Shown here: one piece after another, positions 32,527 to 43,105 of the stretch
How positions within the stretch are numbered: the first letter of the stretch is position 1
Layout of the letters: each line of letters opens with the position of its first letter
Assembly (NCBI GenBank): GCA_001414485.1
Contig: LLEY01000205.1
Span: 31,972-95,971, forward strand
Source of the DNA: Calycina herbarum
Taxonomy: Eukaryota; Ascomycota; Leotiomycetes; Helotiales; Pezizellaceae
Direction of reading: 5' to 3'
DNA: 64,000 nucleotides
Notes under the pieces: generated by a model
The model's input: the letters and a program-made list of their open reading frames with translations, nothing else
What the model was told of the DNA's origin: nothing
The model's database searches: none
Translations under genes and position numbers: made by a program

Positions 32527-34895
32527 ATGCACATCCCAGAGAATCAGAACTCGCGGGATGCCCGCATCGAGCAGTTATGGAACAACCTAGATCCCCAAAA
32601 TAAGGGAGAGCTTGACTTCAATGGCTTGAAGAAGGGTCTGCGTCGAATTGACCATCGCAAGTCACCCTGCCCCTCTATCTAGCTTCACATACTAACAATG
32701 CTCGCAGCTCTAAAAAATGCAAACGATATGCTGAAGGATGTCGTCAAAGCAATGGATCGAAACGGCGATGAGGTTATACAATTCGATGGTACGTTCAGAA
32801 GCGCTCATAGGAGTTTTGGGTGTTGGTGTTTCGTTACGGGTCCTGATGCTGGTTTGGCTGGGCCGGGCTGATATTTGGCCTCGCAGAATTTCGGAAATTC
32901 GTCGAAAAAACCGAAAAAGAGCTTTTCAGTCTCTTCCAATCTATAGACCGCGATCACGATGGGAGGTTAGACAAGAATGAGTTACGCGCGGCATTTAAAA
33001 GAGCTGGGCTTGCTGTTCCTCACTCAAAACTGGACAATTTTTTCTCGGAAGTTGACCAAAACAACGATGTTCGTAGCAGCTATACACCCTTATTCTCTAT
33101 CCGAATGCTAATATCGAGTAGGGATTTATATCATTTTCTGAATGGAGGTAAGCTTGTCGGTACTAGCAAAGCAGTGTTGCAGGAATTATGACGGTGAATT
33201 AGGGGCTCGTTTAGACCCATATACCGACATAAGAACGCGCTGCTCCCAAATTCCCATTCACCAAGAAATGTTTCTAACATTGGCAGGAATTTCTTGCTAT
33301 TTCTTCCCACCGAGACTCCAGAGCTCAAGGAGATTTTGTCATATTTCTCGTCTACCATTACAATAAATGCAGAGGGCGACACGTCCATCAGCGAGGAAAC
33401 TTTGGAAGGATTAGGTAGAACTTCATTTCTTTCAGCACTTTTTGGTAGCATCATAAAAATCGCGGACTCGCCAAAACTTCCGCGCCCTGAAGATCCCCAG
33501 TCAAATAATACAGCTACACTTACGACCGACGACGAAATGTTTGACGCCACACAGGGAGGGTTGGTCGAAACTTCGATACCGTCGAAACCTTACAACAGAA
33601 CGGTTGCGCAGCAGGAGCTGACTACCGAAACTTCTTCTGACTTAAATATAGAGTCCAAGAAGTTCTCATTCACAGAAACCTTGCCCGATCCCGGTTAATA
33701 TCATCTTTCTACCTCTTATAGAGTGTGTTGAGACAGCTTGCTGATTTTTTTTTGATCCGTAGGGTATTTCCTCGCAGGAGGCGTTGCTGGAGCAATCTCT
33801 CGTACCTCAACAGCACCGTTGGATCGTCTCAAAGTGGGCTGATCGAGTAACACTTTAAGAATCCGCTAATTGATAATAGGTCTATTTGATAGCCAATACC
33901 GGTCCTCCCAAGGATACAATCAATGCCGTCATAGAGGGCGATGCAGTTCAAGCAGCCAAAACCGTTGGCGGGCCTTTAATCAATGCAACTAAGGAGTTAT
34001 GGAAGGCTGGCGGTATGCGCAGTTTGTTTGCTGGTAAGTTCAAATCGAATGATCATTTCACCGGGTACTAATTTCAATAGGCAATGGCTTGAATGTGGTC
34101 AAAGTCATGCCCGAGTCGGCAATCAAGTTTGGTTCTTATGAAGCTGCAAAGAGAGCTTTGTCCCAACTCGAAGGACACGGCGACCCTCAAAACATCAACC
34201 CTATCTCAAAATTTGTAGCAGGTGGTGTGGGTGGTGTCGTATCGCAGTTTGTCTTCCCACCCGTCGGCTTATCAATATGCTAATTCGCTTCCAGACTTTT
34301 TGTTTATCCAATCGACACACTCAAATTTCGGTGAGTACATGATTGCTGTATATTAATTTCCGTGCTAATAATCACCAGAATGCAGTGTGAGACAGTAGCT
34401 GGTGGTCTTCGGGGCAATCAACTCATAATTGCTACAGCCAAGAAAATGTACCAGACAGGTGGAATTCGCTCTTCATATCGCGGTCTCACAATGGGTCTGG
34501 TTGGAGTGTTTCCCTATGCCGCCATCGATCTTGGGACATTTGAGTTTCTCAAAAAGGCATTAGCACGCCGTAACGCGGCCCTCTTGGGTTGCCACGAAGA
34601 CGACGCCGTTCCGGGATCATTAGCACTTGGTTGTATTGGAGCCTTTTCAGGTGCTTTCGGAGCCAGTATTGTTTATCCAATAAACTTGCTGAGAACTCGA
34701 CTGCAGGCTCAAGGAACTGTTCTTCATCCTCCAACTTATACTGGAATCGGGGATGTTGCGCGAAAAACGATCAAGAACGAGGGTGTGCGGGGGTTGTTCA
34801 AGGGCATCACTCCAAATTTACTCAAGGTCGTGCCAGCTGTCAGCATTACATATGTTGTCTATGAGAACGCCAAAAAAGTTCTACATCTTAGATGA
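32527..34895 (+). CDS. calcium-binding mitochondrial carrier (SCaMC/Sal1 type, ATP-Mg/Pi carrier)
   Basis: Ten exons (32527-32656, 32708-32788, 32887-33068, 33122-33147, 33287-33693, 33763-33833, 33880-34033, 34081-34246, 34295-34330, 34379-34895) keep frame throughout and encode 589 aa. The first intron appears to use a GC-AG border (CATC/GCAAGT). The N-terminal half carries EF-hands: one degenerate (LDPQNKGELDF), then MDRNGDEVIQFDEF, IDRDHDGRLDKNEL and VDQNNDGFISFSEW. The C-terminal half is a three-repeat mitochondrial carrier with PLDRLK, PIDTLKFR and PINLLRTR; the third has Asn in place of the usual acidic residue. A Ser/Thr-rich linker lies between. The family exchanges ATP-Mg for phosphate across the inner membrane in response to cytosolic calcium. 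The gene symbol is left empty because naming varies. Confidence 0.93.
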
Positions 34896-35443
34896 AGAAA
34901 CCACGGAGCATCACAGACTCTGACAAATAACGCCGATGGGGATTGATGCATAATATCAAAAGATTTCCCGAGAAAAACCGGACCATCAAATCCAAATTTT
35001 CCGGCACAAGAGATTTTTCTAATGTATACTTCCTTCTCTTTTTTTCGACCTTGTGCTTTGGGTGGTTATGGTACATTATAAGAGGGAAATGTTGCATAGC
35101 AGAGGCGTTGATGTCTTTTTTTTTTGTCATTATAAGGGAAAGATAAAGGCGTTCTAGGATACCCACTCGAGCTGGCAGGTTACAGTTACTTAAATTAGGG
35201 CCGGCCAACAAACAAGATGAGTTAGATAGCTGATTCATTTTGAGGACAAGATAATGCCAATTTGTTGAACCCCTGTTTTTACGTTTTTGATGTGATTTTT
35301 TGCAAGTGTTGAAGTCGAGTTCCCAGGGTAAAATACAAATCCGTCCAAGTCCATTCATGACGACATCTAATCTACAAATAATCTTACAATATTATCACCC
35401 TCACCACAAGCTCTCTGCCAGGCTCCTTTCTTCTTCCTCTGTT
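34896..35443. other. convergent intergenic region
   Basis: This lies between the stops of the calcium carrier and the TilS-like gene and holds the two 3' UTRs. No gene is seen. Confidence 0.5.
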
Positions 35444-37936
35444 TTAATAGGTCTTCTCGTCGAAGGGAATTTCCTCCTGGCTTGTCTCTTCTCCTTCTAT
35501 CTTGCCAGGCATCCTCTCGTCAAAAGCAATCCCTGCCTGATTCCTTTCCTCTCTTTCTGATTCGCCAAGATCTTTCTTCCCCAAGGAGTAGACACGACGA
35601 ATCTCAATCTCTCCGGGTTTCCCAACGACTCCCGGGATATGAGGAATGAGTGGTGGTTGTTCGATATGTGGAATCAGTTCTTCAACTTCCTTCTTGGCGG
35701 GGGATTCCTCAGTTGGAAGCATTCGTACTACTTGTCTCTGTTTCTGATCACCATCAGTGGCGTGCTTTCGAATCTGAAGTTTCTTCTCCTGCTTAACTGT
35801 GATAAGTTTCTCCTTTTTGTCGAAATTGGAATATCGGATTAGGTTTTGGATGACCCTTTCACCATGGATGGTCCGAATTAGTGATTTCTCCATTTCCGTC
35901 TTATGATATCGGATCAGTGGTTTCTCCGGTACTTCTAGTACTTTTGTGACGTAGTGCTTCCGAATCAGTGGTTTCTCTTTCTCGTCGCCCTTGGGTTCGA
36001 CACAATCATTGTATCGAATTAGTTTTTTCTTCTTGCCGCCTTTGATATCTCCTGCAATTACTCGGACGATTGGAGGTGGTGTTGTGTCAAGCGCTACGGC
36101 TCGACTTGGTGGTTCTTGGATCGTATTTTTCAATGCTCCCCAATAGATTTTCTTGTATTTGATTTCATATTCGACGAATTTCTCTGCATCTTGAATTCCT
36201 ACGTCGAAAGAGGGAAGAGCGAGGACCTTTTCTTTTTTTGTGTCTCCTCCGCTGAGAAATCCTTCTTGAAGGACTAAACAGGGTAAAGTCCATTTCATCT
36301 TTGCTGGGGCGATGGTTGAGAGCTGGTTCAATTTCATGTAAGAAGCTTGAGAAAGGTTACTTTCGAAATATTTGGAGTCCGTGGGAAGGAAGGGGCGGAT
36401 GAGGATGGGATGTGTGGTTTTGTTTTTGATTCTGATCCAGTAGCGGCCGTCGAAGAGTCTCCATTCTGACCAGGGTGATTCTTGTGATTCTTGTGTTTCT
36501 GAAGTCTCCGGGGATGGTAGGAAGGGAAAATTGTTTTTATGGTAAGGTGCTCGGGAGATGAGGTATGTGGGTTTTTGGAGATATGTGTCATCTTTTCCAT
36601 ACCTTATGTCGAGATTTGCTACGGAAAACCGGTGTTTTCTTTCAATATTCTCATTGGGGTAAAGTTCAGGGAATATGCGTTTTGTGGTCAGCGAGAGGCC
36701 GCTGATTGGGACATTCTCAAGGGGCGTGACGAGCATGATTATATGGCGAATAATGTTTGCTCCGATGGCCTCTTTTCCTTCTTGAGATAAAGTTGATGGG
36801 AGATCTAGGGTCGGGAATCGAATCCTAACGAGCCCACTTCGGGTTTGAAAGTCCGAGATTTCGCAAAGGGAAAGATAATAGTCGATGATTTCTTGTTGCT
36901 TGGCAGGTTCTCCCTTGGCTCTTTCAGCTAACCTTAGAATCGCTGGCTTCGATAGCGCAGCCGGCATTGTGTAGGAATTGTAGATGTGTCTGATGGCATT
37001 TCTTGTGGTGAGAGTTGGATCCTTGTTTGTGACATCTTCAAACCATTCCATGTTTTCCGCCTGACATGTAGCTATTAGACGACTTTTGGGAAAGCTCAAC
37101 ATTGGACGATGGAGTCTAAGGCCGCCCGCCTCTGTCAATAGCTGAGGTGGAAAAGGAAGTTCTCTGAGAAAGGTATTCGGGTAAAAGAGTGCTGACTCTG
37201 CTTGATCACCACTCTCATGGACGCCATATATGCCACGACATTCTGGAAATCCAGCATTAGACTCCATACCTGTGAGGCCAGTTTTTCGATGGCCATTGAT
37301 TAATCTCATCAAGACAGTCTCAGCTTGATCATCCTCATGGTGGGCAAGTAGTAAAGATCTGATTCCTAAATCTCGACAAGCTTTTCCCAGAATTCGATAG
37401 CGTTGCGTTCTTGCACGAGACTCAAAGTTTGACGTATCGCCTGGCTTTCTGTGGTCTTTCCAATCAATTTGTAGAACTTGGGTTTGGATACCTGTGAATA
37501 TGAATTAGAGATCAAGTGTTACAGTTTGAGATCATCATAAATACCTTTTTCGCCCATAATTCTAGCAACGGAATTGGCCTCATCATTACTTCCTTCTCTT
37601 ACTCCGTGGTCTACAACGAACGCTTGAAATTCCGTTAAAGGGGGCGCTTCGCCCTCTTGACTCTGTGAAGCAGATTGCAAGCGAGAACAGAGGGCTGCCA
37701 ACGCCATGGAATCAACACCACCGCTAATGGCAAGGCCTATTATCTGATTAGTATTTACATTGGCTCTCTGATGGTTTGTACTCACCAAATTTTCGCGGTT
37801 GCGCCCCATCCTTTCCTAGGGCTCCACATGCCTCCCCAAGAGCCTTTGCAAACTCCCCAACATCAATCGGTCGAGCTTCTGATAGAGGAACTTTGGAACC
37901 AAACAAAGCCTTGATGCCACTACGAACAGCAGCCAT
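35444..37936 (-). CDS. tRNA(Ile)-lysidine synthase-like protein (TilS/MesJ, PP-loop ATPase)
   Basis: Three exons (37936-37786, 37736-37545, 37491-35444) join in frame to give 796 aa. The ATP-pyrophosphatase P-loop SGGVDS is at residues 55-60, split from the N-terminus by the first intron. It is followed by FVVDHGVR and the catalytic-domain motifs ESRARTQRYRIL and LLLAHHEDDQAETVLMRL, then RPMLSFPKSRL and WFEDVTNKDPTLTTRNAIRH, all characteristic of TilS. TilS converts the CAU-anticodon cytidine of tRNA-Ile to lysidine; eukaryotic members are expected to serve organelle tRNA. The N-terminus has several basic residues and no early acidic ones, weakly compatible with mitochondrial import. The protein is much longer than bacterial TilS. 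Its C-terminal 200 residues contain about seven degenerate repeats around LIRY/LIRK (residues 604-690). The gene is divergent from the SAM carrier. Confidence 0.88.
35760..36030 (-). repeat. degenerate protein-coding repeats with an LIR core
   Basis: Within the TilS-like gene the encoded segments KKLIRYND, EKPLIRKHY, EKPLIRYHK, EKSLIRTIH, IQNLIRYSN, EKLITVKQ and KLQIRKHA follow each other at spacings of about 12-20 residues. Unit length varies and the units differ at the DNA level, so this is an old repeat. Confidence 0.7.
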
Positions 37937-38183
37937 GCTAACGTAGAGTTTGGTTCGTGGTTGTAGTTATTGTACCTCCGTATACGGAGCCAAGCGGGTC
38001 GTTATCGGAAGATGCGCATACAATTTCTCGCGATAAGAAGGAAGCTCCATCTTGTTACAACGAGCTACGACAACATGAACTTACAACTTGACCTCGCCCC
38101 CGGCCTCGGCCTCTCCCTCGATTGATTTCGGGGCTGCAACGCTCATAACTCCCTCCTCTCCAATTCAAAAATCGCAACTCAAG
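37937..38183. promoter_or_regulatory. compact divergent promoter of the TilS-like and SAM carrier genes
   Basis: Only 247 bp separate the start codons of two likely mitochondrial genes. An ATG at 38075 is out of frame with the carrier and could act as an upstream start. Confidence 0.55.
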
Positions 38184-39098
38184 ATGTCCTCCCAAGCCGA
38201 TAAGACACGCCCTTCCCTCACCAGCGCTGCCATCGGTGGCGGAATGGCTGGCACGGCCGTAGACCTCTTCTTCTACCCAATCGACACAATCAAAACGCGC
38301 ATACAATCGAAAGCCGGCTTTATAAGCTCAGGGGGATTCAAGAACGTATACCGTGGAATTGGCAGTGTAGGAGTAGGAAGCGCGCCAGGTGGAGCTCTCT
38401 TTTTCATTACATACGAAAAATCCAAGGAATTCCTACTCTCGAGGAAATATGCGGGTCAACCGTTGAGGGAAGGGGAGAAGAAGTCACTGTGGACGGATTT
38501 CCCGGAAATTATGCTTGCATCGAGCTTGGGGGAGCTGACTGCTTGTTCGGTGAGGGTACCTGTGGAGATTGTGAAGCAACGGACGCAGGATGGTCAACAT
38601 AGTCGTTCTCTTTTAGCGTTGAATGCTATCTTATCGCAACGGTCGAGTATTGGGCTTTCGGGCGTGTTGAAGGAGATGTATCGCGGGTATGGGATTACGC
38701 TTATGAGGGAAATTCCGTTTTCGATAATACAATATCCGCTGTGGGAGATGATGAAGAAAAGGAGACTTGAGAAGTCGGGGCTGGATGAACTGGAATGGTG
38801 GAGAGCAGCTCTTTATGGAGGTATCGATGGAGGTATCGCTGGTGGAATTGCTGCAGCGATCACAACGCCTTTGGACGTTTTAAAAACGAGGAAGATGTTG
38901 GCAAAGGAGAAAATAGGGTTGAGGCCGCTGGCTACTCAAATATGGAATGAGAAAGGGCCGAGAGGATTATTTGCCGGCGTCGTTCCTCGTACTTGCTGGA
39001 TGTTCTTGGGGGGTTGTGTTTTCCTCGGATCATATGAAGGAGTAACCAACGTCGTACACAACGCGAGACAGGCTCCGGCATTGGAATTTCTCTCGTAA
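38184..39098 (+). CDS. pet8: mitochondrial S-adenosylmethionine carrier (Pet8/SAMC family)
   Basis: This intronless 304-aa protein has three mitochondrial carrier repeats with signature motifs PIDTIKTRIQ, PVEIVKQRTQ and PLDVLKTRKM. Family-typical blocks include AGTAVDLFFYPIDT, FKNVYRGIGSVGVGSAPGGA, ALFFITYEKSK, EIPFSIIQYPLWE and PRTCWMFLGGCVFLGSYE, as in Pet8/SAMC proteins. It should exchange cytosolic SAM for S-adenosylhomocysteine across the inner mitochondrial membrane, feeding methylation, biotin and lipoate synthesis. The start at 38184 is the first in-frame ATG; the frame is open further upstream but only with non-ATG codons. The gene is head-to-head with the TilS-like tRNA-modification gene. 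Confidence 0.93.
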   Translation: MSSQADKTRPSLTSAAIGGGMAGTAVDLFFYPIDTIKTRIQSKAGFISSGGFKNVYRGIGSVGVGSAPGGALFFITYEKSKEFLLSRKYAGQPLREGEKKSLWTDFPEIMLASSLGELTACSVRVPVEIVKQRTQDGQHSRSLLALNAILSQRSSIGLSGVLKEMYRGYGITLMREIPFSIIQYPLWEMMKKRRLEKSGLDELEWWRAALYGGIDGGIAGGIAAAITTPLDVLKTRKMLAKEKIGLRPLATQIWNEKGPRGLFAGVVPRTCWMFLGGCVFLGSYEGVTNVVHNARQAPALEFLS

Positions 39099-39495
39099 CA
39101 GCATGTTACTGTCTAATACCTTAGATATTTGGAGACGCTTGTCTTGATATTACAAACTCAGACAGAAGACGATATTTGGTATCGCCCTTCCGGACAGAGG
39201 ATAAGGGGAGTTCAAGCCACATGAACTTGCGGGGAAAATGTACAAAAGTGTAATGAGATAGATGATACTGTAATTTTAGAATAGAAGAACTCCTCGGTTT
39301 CTTGACCTGAACTGGATATATCTCAGATCTGGTTCAATAGAAACAAAAGCACATTCGCAAACCTTGTTTTTGTCGGAGTTTCCCCAAGAAAATCTACATT
39401 TGAGACCCATCGTGGTATGGATGGAAGCGTGTAACTGCATAGGTAGTTCCTCTCTGTGGACCTCTGTGTAATCCTTGCCTACTTGCTTTCCTTTA
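39099..39495. other. convergent 3' flanks
   Basis: This holds the 3' UTR of the SAM carrier and the 3' flank of the next broken family copy. No gene is seen. Confidence 0.5.
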
Positions 39496-40296
39496 CTAGG
39501 ATTTTTCATATGCACTTTTAAAAACCTGTCCCTCTTCCGCCTCCCAGGTCCACTGCTCAATAACCTTATGTTCACGAACCTCTCTAAATATAGATGAGCC
39601 CTCGCACAGTACAATGAACTCCAGCCGGCCCCGGACCCCTAACAAATAGCGAATTGCAACGTTGGCATACTCATTTGGGCTATCTCTAGGCACTGACCAT
39701 TTACCCAATCTTTGAATGAAATTAGTGATAACAAGTCGTTTCAATGTAGTCAGATGTGGACAAAGCGAACGAAGAAAGGTGTAATGGTTTGTGAATCCAC
39801 CTAGGATGTCGTTGCGGAGGTTAATGTGGATAGTTTCGAGGTTGCTTGGACGGAGCATTCCTCATGCTGTACGATCTAAGAGAAGAGAGATGAAGTGTTC
39901 TACCCTGGGATAAATTTGGGGGTGAAACCTATAGGGCGTGCTTGGTGGATCTGGTTCAAGTCCACCTCTTGTGATGTTTATTAGCAAGATATTAGCTAAG
40001 AAAATCAGAGAAAACTTACACTAAATCAACCCCTAGATGTCGAAGATACCTAATTCGATCAAGTCCATTTTCTAGGGAAAAGTCCTTGTAATTGTTGAGG
40101 GTGAAGTAGCACGTATTGCTCCTGTAGAAGATACGAAGTGCTCCGTCATATAGGTCTTTCTCTCGGCGAAGAGCAATAAGGCTGGTGTCTTAGAAGACAC
40201 ATTTTCATGCCAAGCTTCAGAAGCTAGGTGTGTAACGAGACAGGGTTGAAATATTTGTTCTCGGATTTCGATGCGAAGAGTACATGGGGAAGCCAT
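39496..40296 (-). pseudogene. 2EXR/F-box-like family copy with frameshift and stop
   Basis: ATG 40296 opens the family N-terminus (LRIEIREQIFQPCLVTHLAS). A one-base shift near 40171-40180 moves the reading to ALRREKDLYDGALRIFYR, SNTCYFTLNNYKDF and RYLRHLGVDLV. A family-position intron follows (40019-39968). The second exon has an in-frame TGA at 39864-39862, just before the intact-looking block SNLETIHINLRNDILGG, then LCPHLTTLKRLVITN, LLGVRGRLEFIVL and QWTWEAEEGQVF. Two independent lesions make a working protein unlikely. A 5'-UTR intron again seems to end at the ATG (AGCTAG/ATG). Confidence 0.78.
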
Positions 40297-40657
40297 CTAG
40301 CTACTGTTAGCATTCATGTGTCAAAGCAGTCTTGTCGATGTCGAGGAATCTAGCACACTTACTGACGTTACTGACTTCCCAAATGAGTGTTTAACGCAGT
40401 GTGGTTCGTAGGTTTGAGAGGGTGGCTTTAAGGAGAATTTGTGGGCAATTGACAAGACGTTCCAAGTTCGAGGGTGGCACAAGGTCACGAGGGAATTGAA
40501 TAGTGCAAATCTACCAATTGAAGAAAACGTGAAGCGAATATGGGGCTGTAGCCTATGGGTGAAAAAGTGTCCCTTTTTCCCTTCCAGTTATTATCGCCTG
40601 TATACACTCCTTACTTTACCCTTATCCTCCAACTCTCTCACACGAGCCATCATGAAA
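40297..40657. other. spacer between two broken family copies
   Basis: This holds the presumed promoter, leader and 5'-UTR intron of the copy to its left. No other gene is seen. Confidence 0.5.
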
Positions 40658-41500
40658 TTACCTGCAAAGCTCTGTGACATACTCACTCTTCTTTAGTACT
40701 TGATCCTTCTTCGCCTCCCAAGTCCACATCTCAATGACCCTGTGTAAATCAATCGTTTTACCATCGCGTATTACCTTGAATGCCCATCTACCCTTTACCC
40801 CAAGTAAGTGGTTGAGCTGGAGAATCCAGTGAGCTTCCCCGGAATAACCGTAAATCCAGCTGCTGTAAACCTCTGACCATTCATCATAGTCTAGAATAAT
40901 CGTGTTAAAAGTGAAGCATTTCAGGGCGGTGAGACGGGGTGCAAGACTTTCGAGGAGTGAGAAAAGCTTGTATTTGCCCATTAAATTATCTTCGAGATCG
41001 AGGTGGATGGTATGGAGGTTTGCTGCCACTTGACCACGGAAGCCAAGAGCTACACGAGTTGGAAGAAGATAGATGAAATCACTGGCCGCAGGAGAGTGGC
41101 TTCCATATCGTGGGGGTGGTCTGCTTGTCCATGTTGTACGAATTGGCTTGGGTCCACGACATTTGTACCTATCATGCTTATTAGCAAACATTTTTTGTAC
41201 GATGTATGACAGAGACCTACCCGAATTGTACTACGAAGTGTCGAAGATTCTTGATCTAGCCAATACTACTATCTTCTACGAAAAAGCCCTTGTGATTGTC
41301 GAGAGTGAAGTAGAACCTATTAATTTTGTAAAAGATATAAAGCGCCTCCTTATACAAGTCTTTCTCGCTACGAAGAGCAAACAGTAAAACTGGAGTCTTG
41401 TGCGCTGTTTGCTCGTGATATAGGTCAGAAGTTAAGTGCGTGGTAAGACATAGTTCAAAGAGTTGCTGTTAACACTCGACTGGCATTTTGCGAAGAGGGA
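40658..41500 (-). pseudogene. 2EXR/F-box-like family copy with two stops
   Basis: Near the start, RKMPVE is followed by an in-frame TAA (41471-41469) directly before QQLFELCLTTHL. The frame then reads KTPVLLFALRSEKDLYKEAL and YIFYKINRFYFTLDNHKGFF, until a TAG at 41258-41256 just before IKNLRH. A 52-bp intron (41220-41169) lies at the conserved family position. The second exon is open to 40658, with RGQVAANLHTIHLDL, LESLAPRLTALKCFTFN, LLGVKGRWAFKV and MWTWEAKKDQVLKKSEY. The second exon looks better preserved than the first. Nonsense changes rather than indels dominate here. Confidence 0.75.
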
Positions 41501-41612
41501 CTTACTTGAGTTTGGGAATAGTTTCGATTTCCTTCACTACTTTGAACGCTGTTTCCCCATTCCCATCGCTCATTTACGCTCATCCTATTTCTGTACCCGC
41601 CTTTCCAACCTC

Positions 41613-42701
41613 CTACGATACATCCTTCTGGGGTATCTGTGCAGTGAAAGGAGTATTTGGACTGGTGGGGGCATTCTGAACTGGGAGTAATGGTCTTCCT
41701 GGATGTGCTGGGGCTTTGACAAATTAGTAAATATTATTCAAAGGCGGAGGGGAATATTACCATTGATTGCTTGTCGCGCAATGTCGATGAGCCCGCTAAA
41801 TGCGTTGCCGAAAATAAAGATGAATGCTGCGACAGTGAGGATGCAGAGTACACTCATGATGACTAGTGCGGCGATGCTGTATTTATCGGTGTTCCATGAT
41901 TCCCAAGTGACAGATCCGAGGACCCAAATTGAAGACCAACTGGATTTGTGATGTCGGACTTCTGAAGCTTTCTGAGTTGGATTTGCAGTATCGGTGTCTG
42001 CGTTGCGAACTGCAGGTGGTGAGGTTTGAGCTGGGTTTGATCCTGGTTGGGTAGGCGATCCATCGTTCTGTGAGACTGGCTGATACAGTGAGTTGCGAGT
42101 TAAGCTTGAATTTGCCTACTTTTTTTTATTAAGGCTTTCTCCCTCTTTTCTTTAGAAAACAGAAAATAAAAGTACTCTTAAAGAGACGAGGCCTAGCCAG
42201 AAAGAAGCGCTATATCTAATTATCTCTCTTCTATATAATTTATTAATTTAAAGTAAGTATAATAAAAGTAAACTAAAAGATAAATAATTCTTAAAATAAC
42301 CTCTTTTCTTAAAAAAATCCTTTATTACCCTTATAAGGTTAACAAGCTATGCTAAGACCCTATAAAAATCAAGATAGATATAAAATTATCTATTTTTGTC
42401 CTATAAAGTTTATAAAGTATAAGGGGAGATATAAGCCTCTTCTTTCCTGTTCTTATAAATAGTATATCATATGTTATTATTAATCAATAGGCAAAATAGT
42501 ACCTAAAAAGGGGGGAAATCAAGGAATTTTCTCAAAAAGCTCGGATTATAAAAAAAAGTGGGCAAATTCAAGCTTAACTCGCAACTCACTGTATGAAGAC
42601 AAAGACCTCTGCAATGGGTGAAGAATCAGATTGTATTTTGGCAAGAAACTTTGGTCGTAAGTTGGTAAACCTGAAAAATGGTTGAAGATGTTGGAGTTCA
42701 T
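41613..42701 (-). CDS. small single-pass membrane protein, coding exon interrupted by a MITE
   Basis: The model has three exons. Exon 1 (42701-42590) encodes 37 residues (MNSNIFNHFSGLPTYDQSF...). Exon 2 (42075-41761) encodes a Pro/Thr/Asn/Gln-rich segment, Trp-rich GSVTWESWNTDKY, and one transmembrane helix (about 104-130, SIAALVIMSVLCILTVAAF). Exon 3 (41713-41613) encodes a Pro-rich tail. The first gap contains the 506-bp MITE. If the MITE and one TA are removed, the sequence reads in frame SSYQPVSQND, so the transposon landed in coding DNA. If instead the GTGAGT at the element edge is a donor and CCAG at 42079-42076 an acceptor, frame is also kept (SSYISQND; 175 aa in total). It could therefore be a disrupted gene or a gene with a new intron. 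I do not recognise the family. Confidence 0.6.
42086..42591. mobile_element. 506-bp MITE with 44-bp terminal inverted repeats and TA target duplication
   Basis: The ends are inverted repeats of 44 bp with one mismatch, starting CAGTGAGTTGCGAGTTAAGC. TA flanks both sides (42084-42085 and 42592-42593), as in Tc1/mariner/pogo-type insertions. The interior is AT-rich with no coding capacity. It sits inside the coding region of the small membrane-protein gene. The autonomous parent is not in the window; its repeats differ from the ACGTG-ended transposon at 55.9 kb. Confidence 0.9.
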
Positions 42702-43105
42702 GTTTGCGAAACGGAAATGAAAATCTTGCTTTTGGTAAATGTTGGGATGAGGTGAGGGAAAGATCGATTGTCTGTAAAAACCTAGTACTGGGTTAATCAG
42801 GAAGCAACGAAAGGTACGCTACGTGACTCAACAATCCTTAGCACCTGTCTTACAAGTCGTTCCTTCCACGCCAGAGAAATTTCATACCAAGACGACAAGG
42901 GAAAAACCTCGATGCCTTTGCTGTTTGGTATGCTGCCGTTTTACTTAGGTGCACCTGAAAGGTTGATGAAGAATCTTACGTATTAGCATTGCACTTCAGT
43001 AAGTCTTGTCGGATTAAAAAATATTGCTTTTATTGAAGTCTAGCTTTGACAACTAAAGTGACACTGAACCCTTCTTCCTCTCAAACACCGTTGAACCCCG
43101 TATAA
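42702..43105. other. spacer between small membrane-protein gene and family copy
   Basis: This is the promoter side of the membrane-protein gene and the 3' flank of the next family member. No gene is seen. Confidence 0.5.

Noticed and set aside
38088..38183. Upstream extension of the SAM carrier
   Set aside because: The open frame would need a TTG start; the first ATG at 38184 matches the usual carrier N-terminus.
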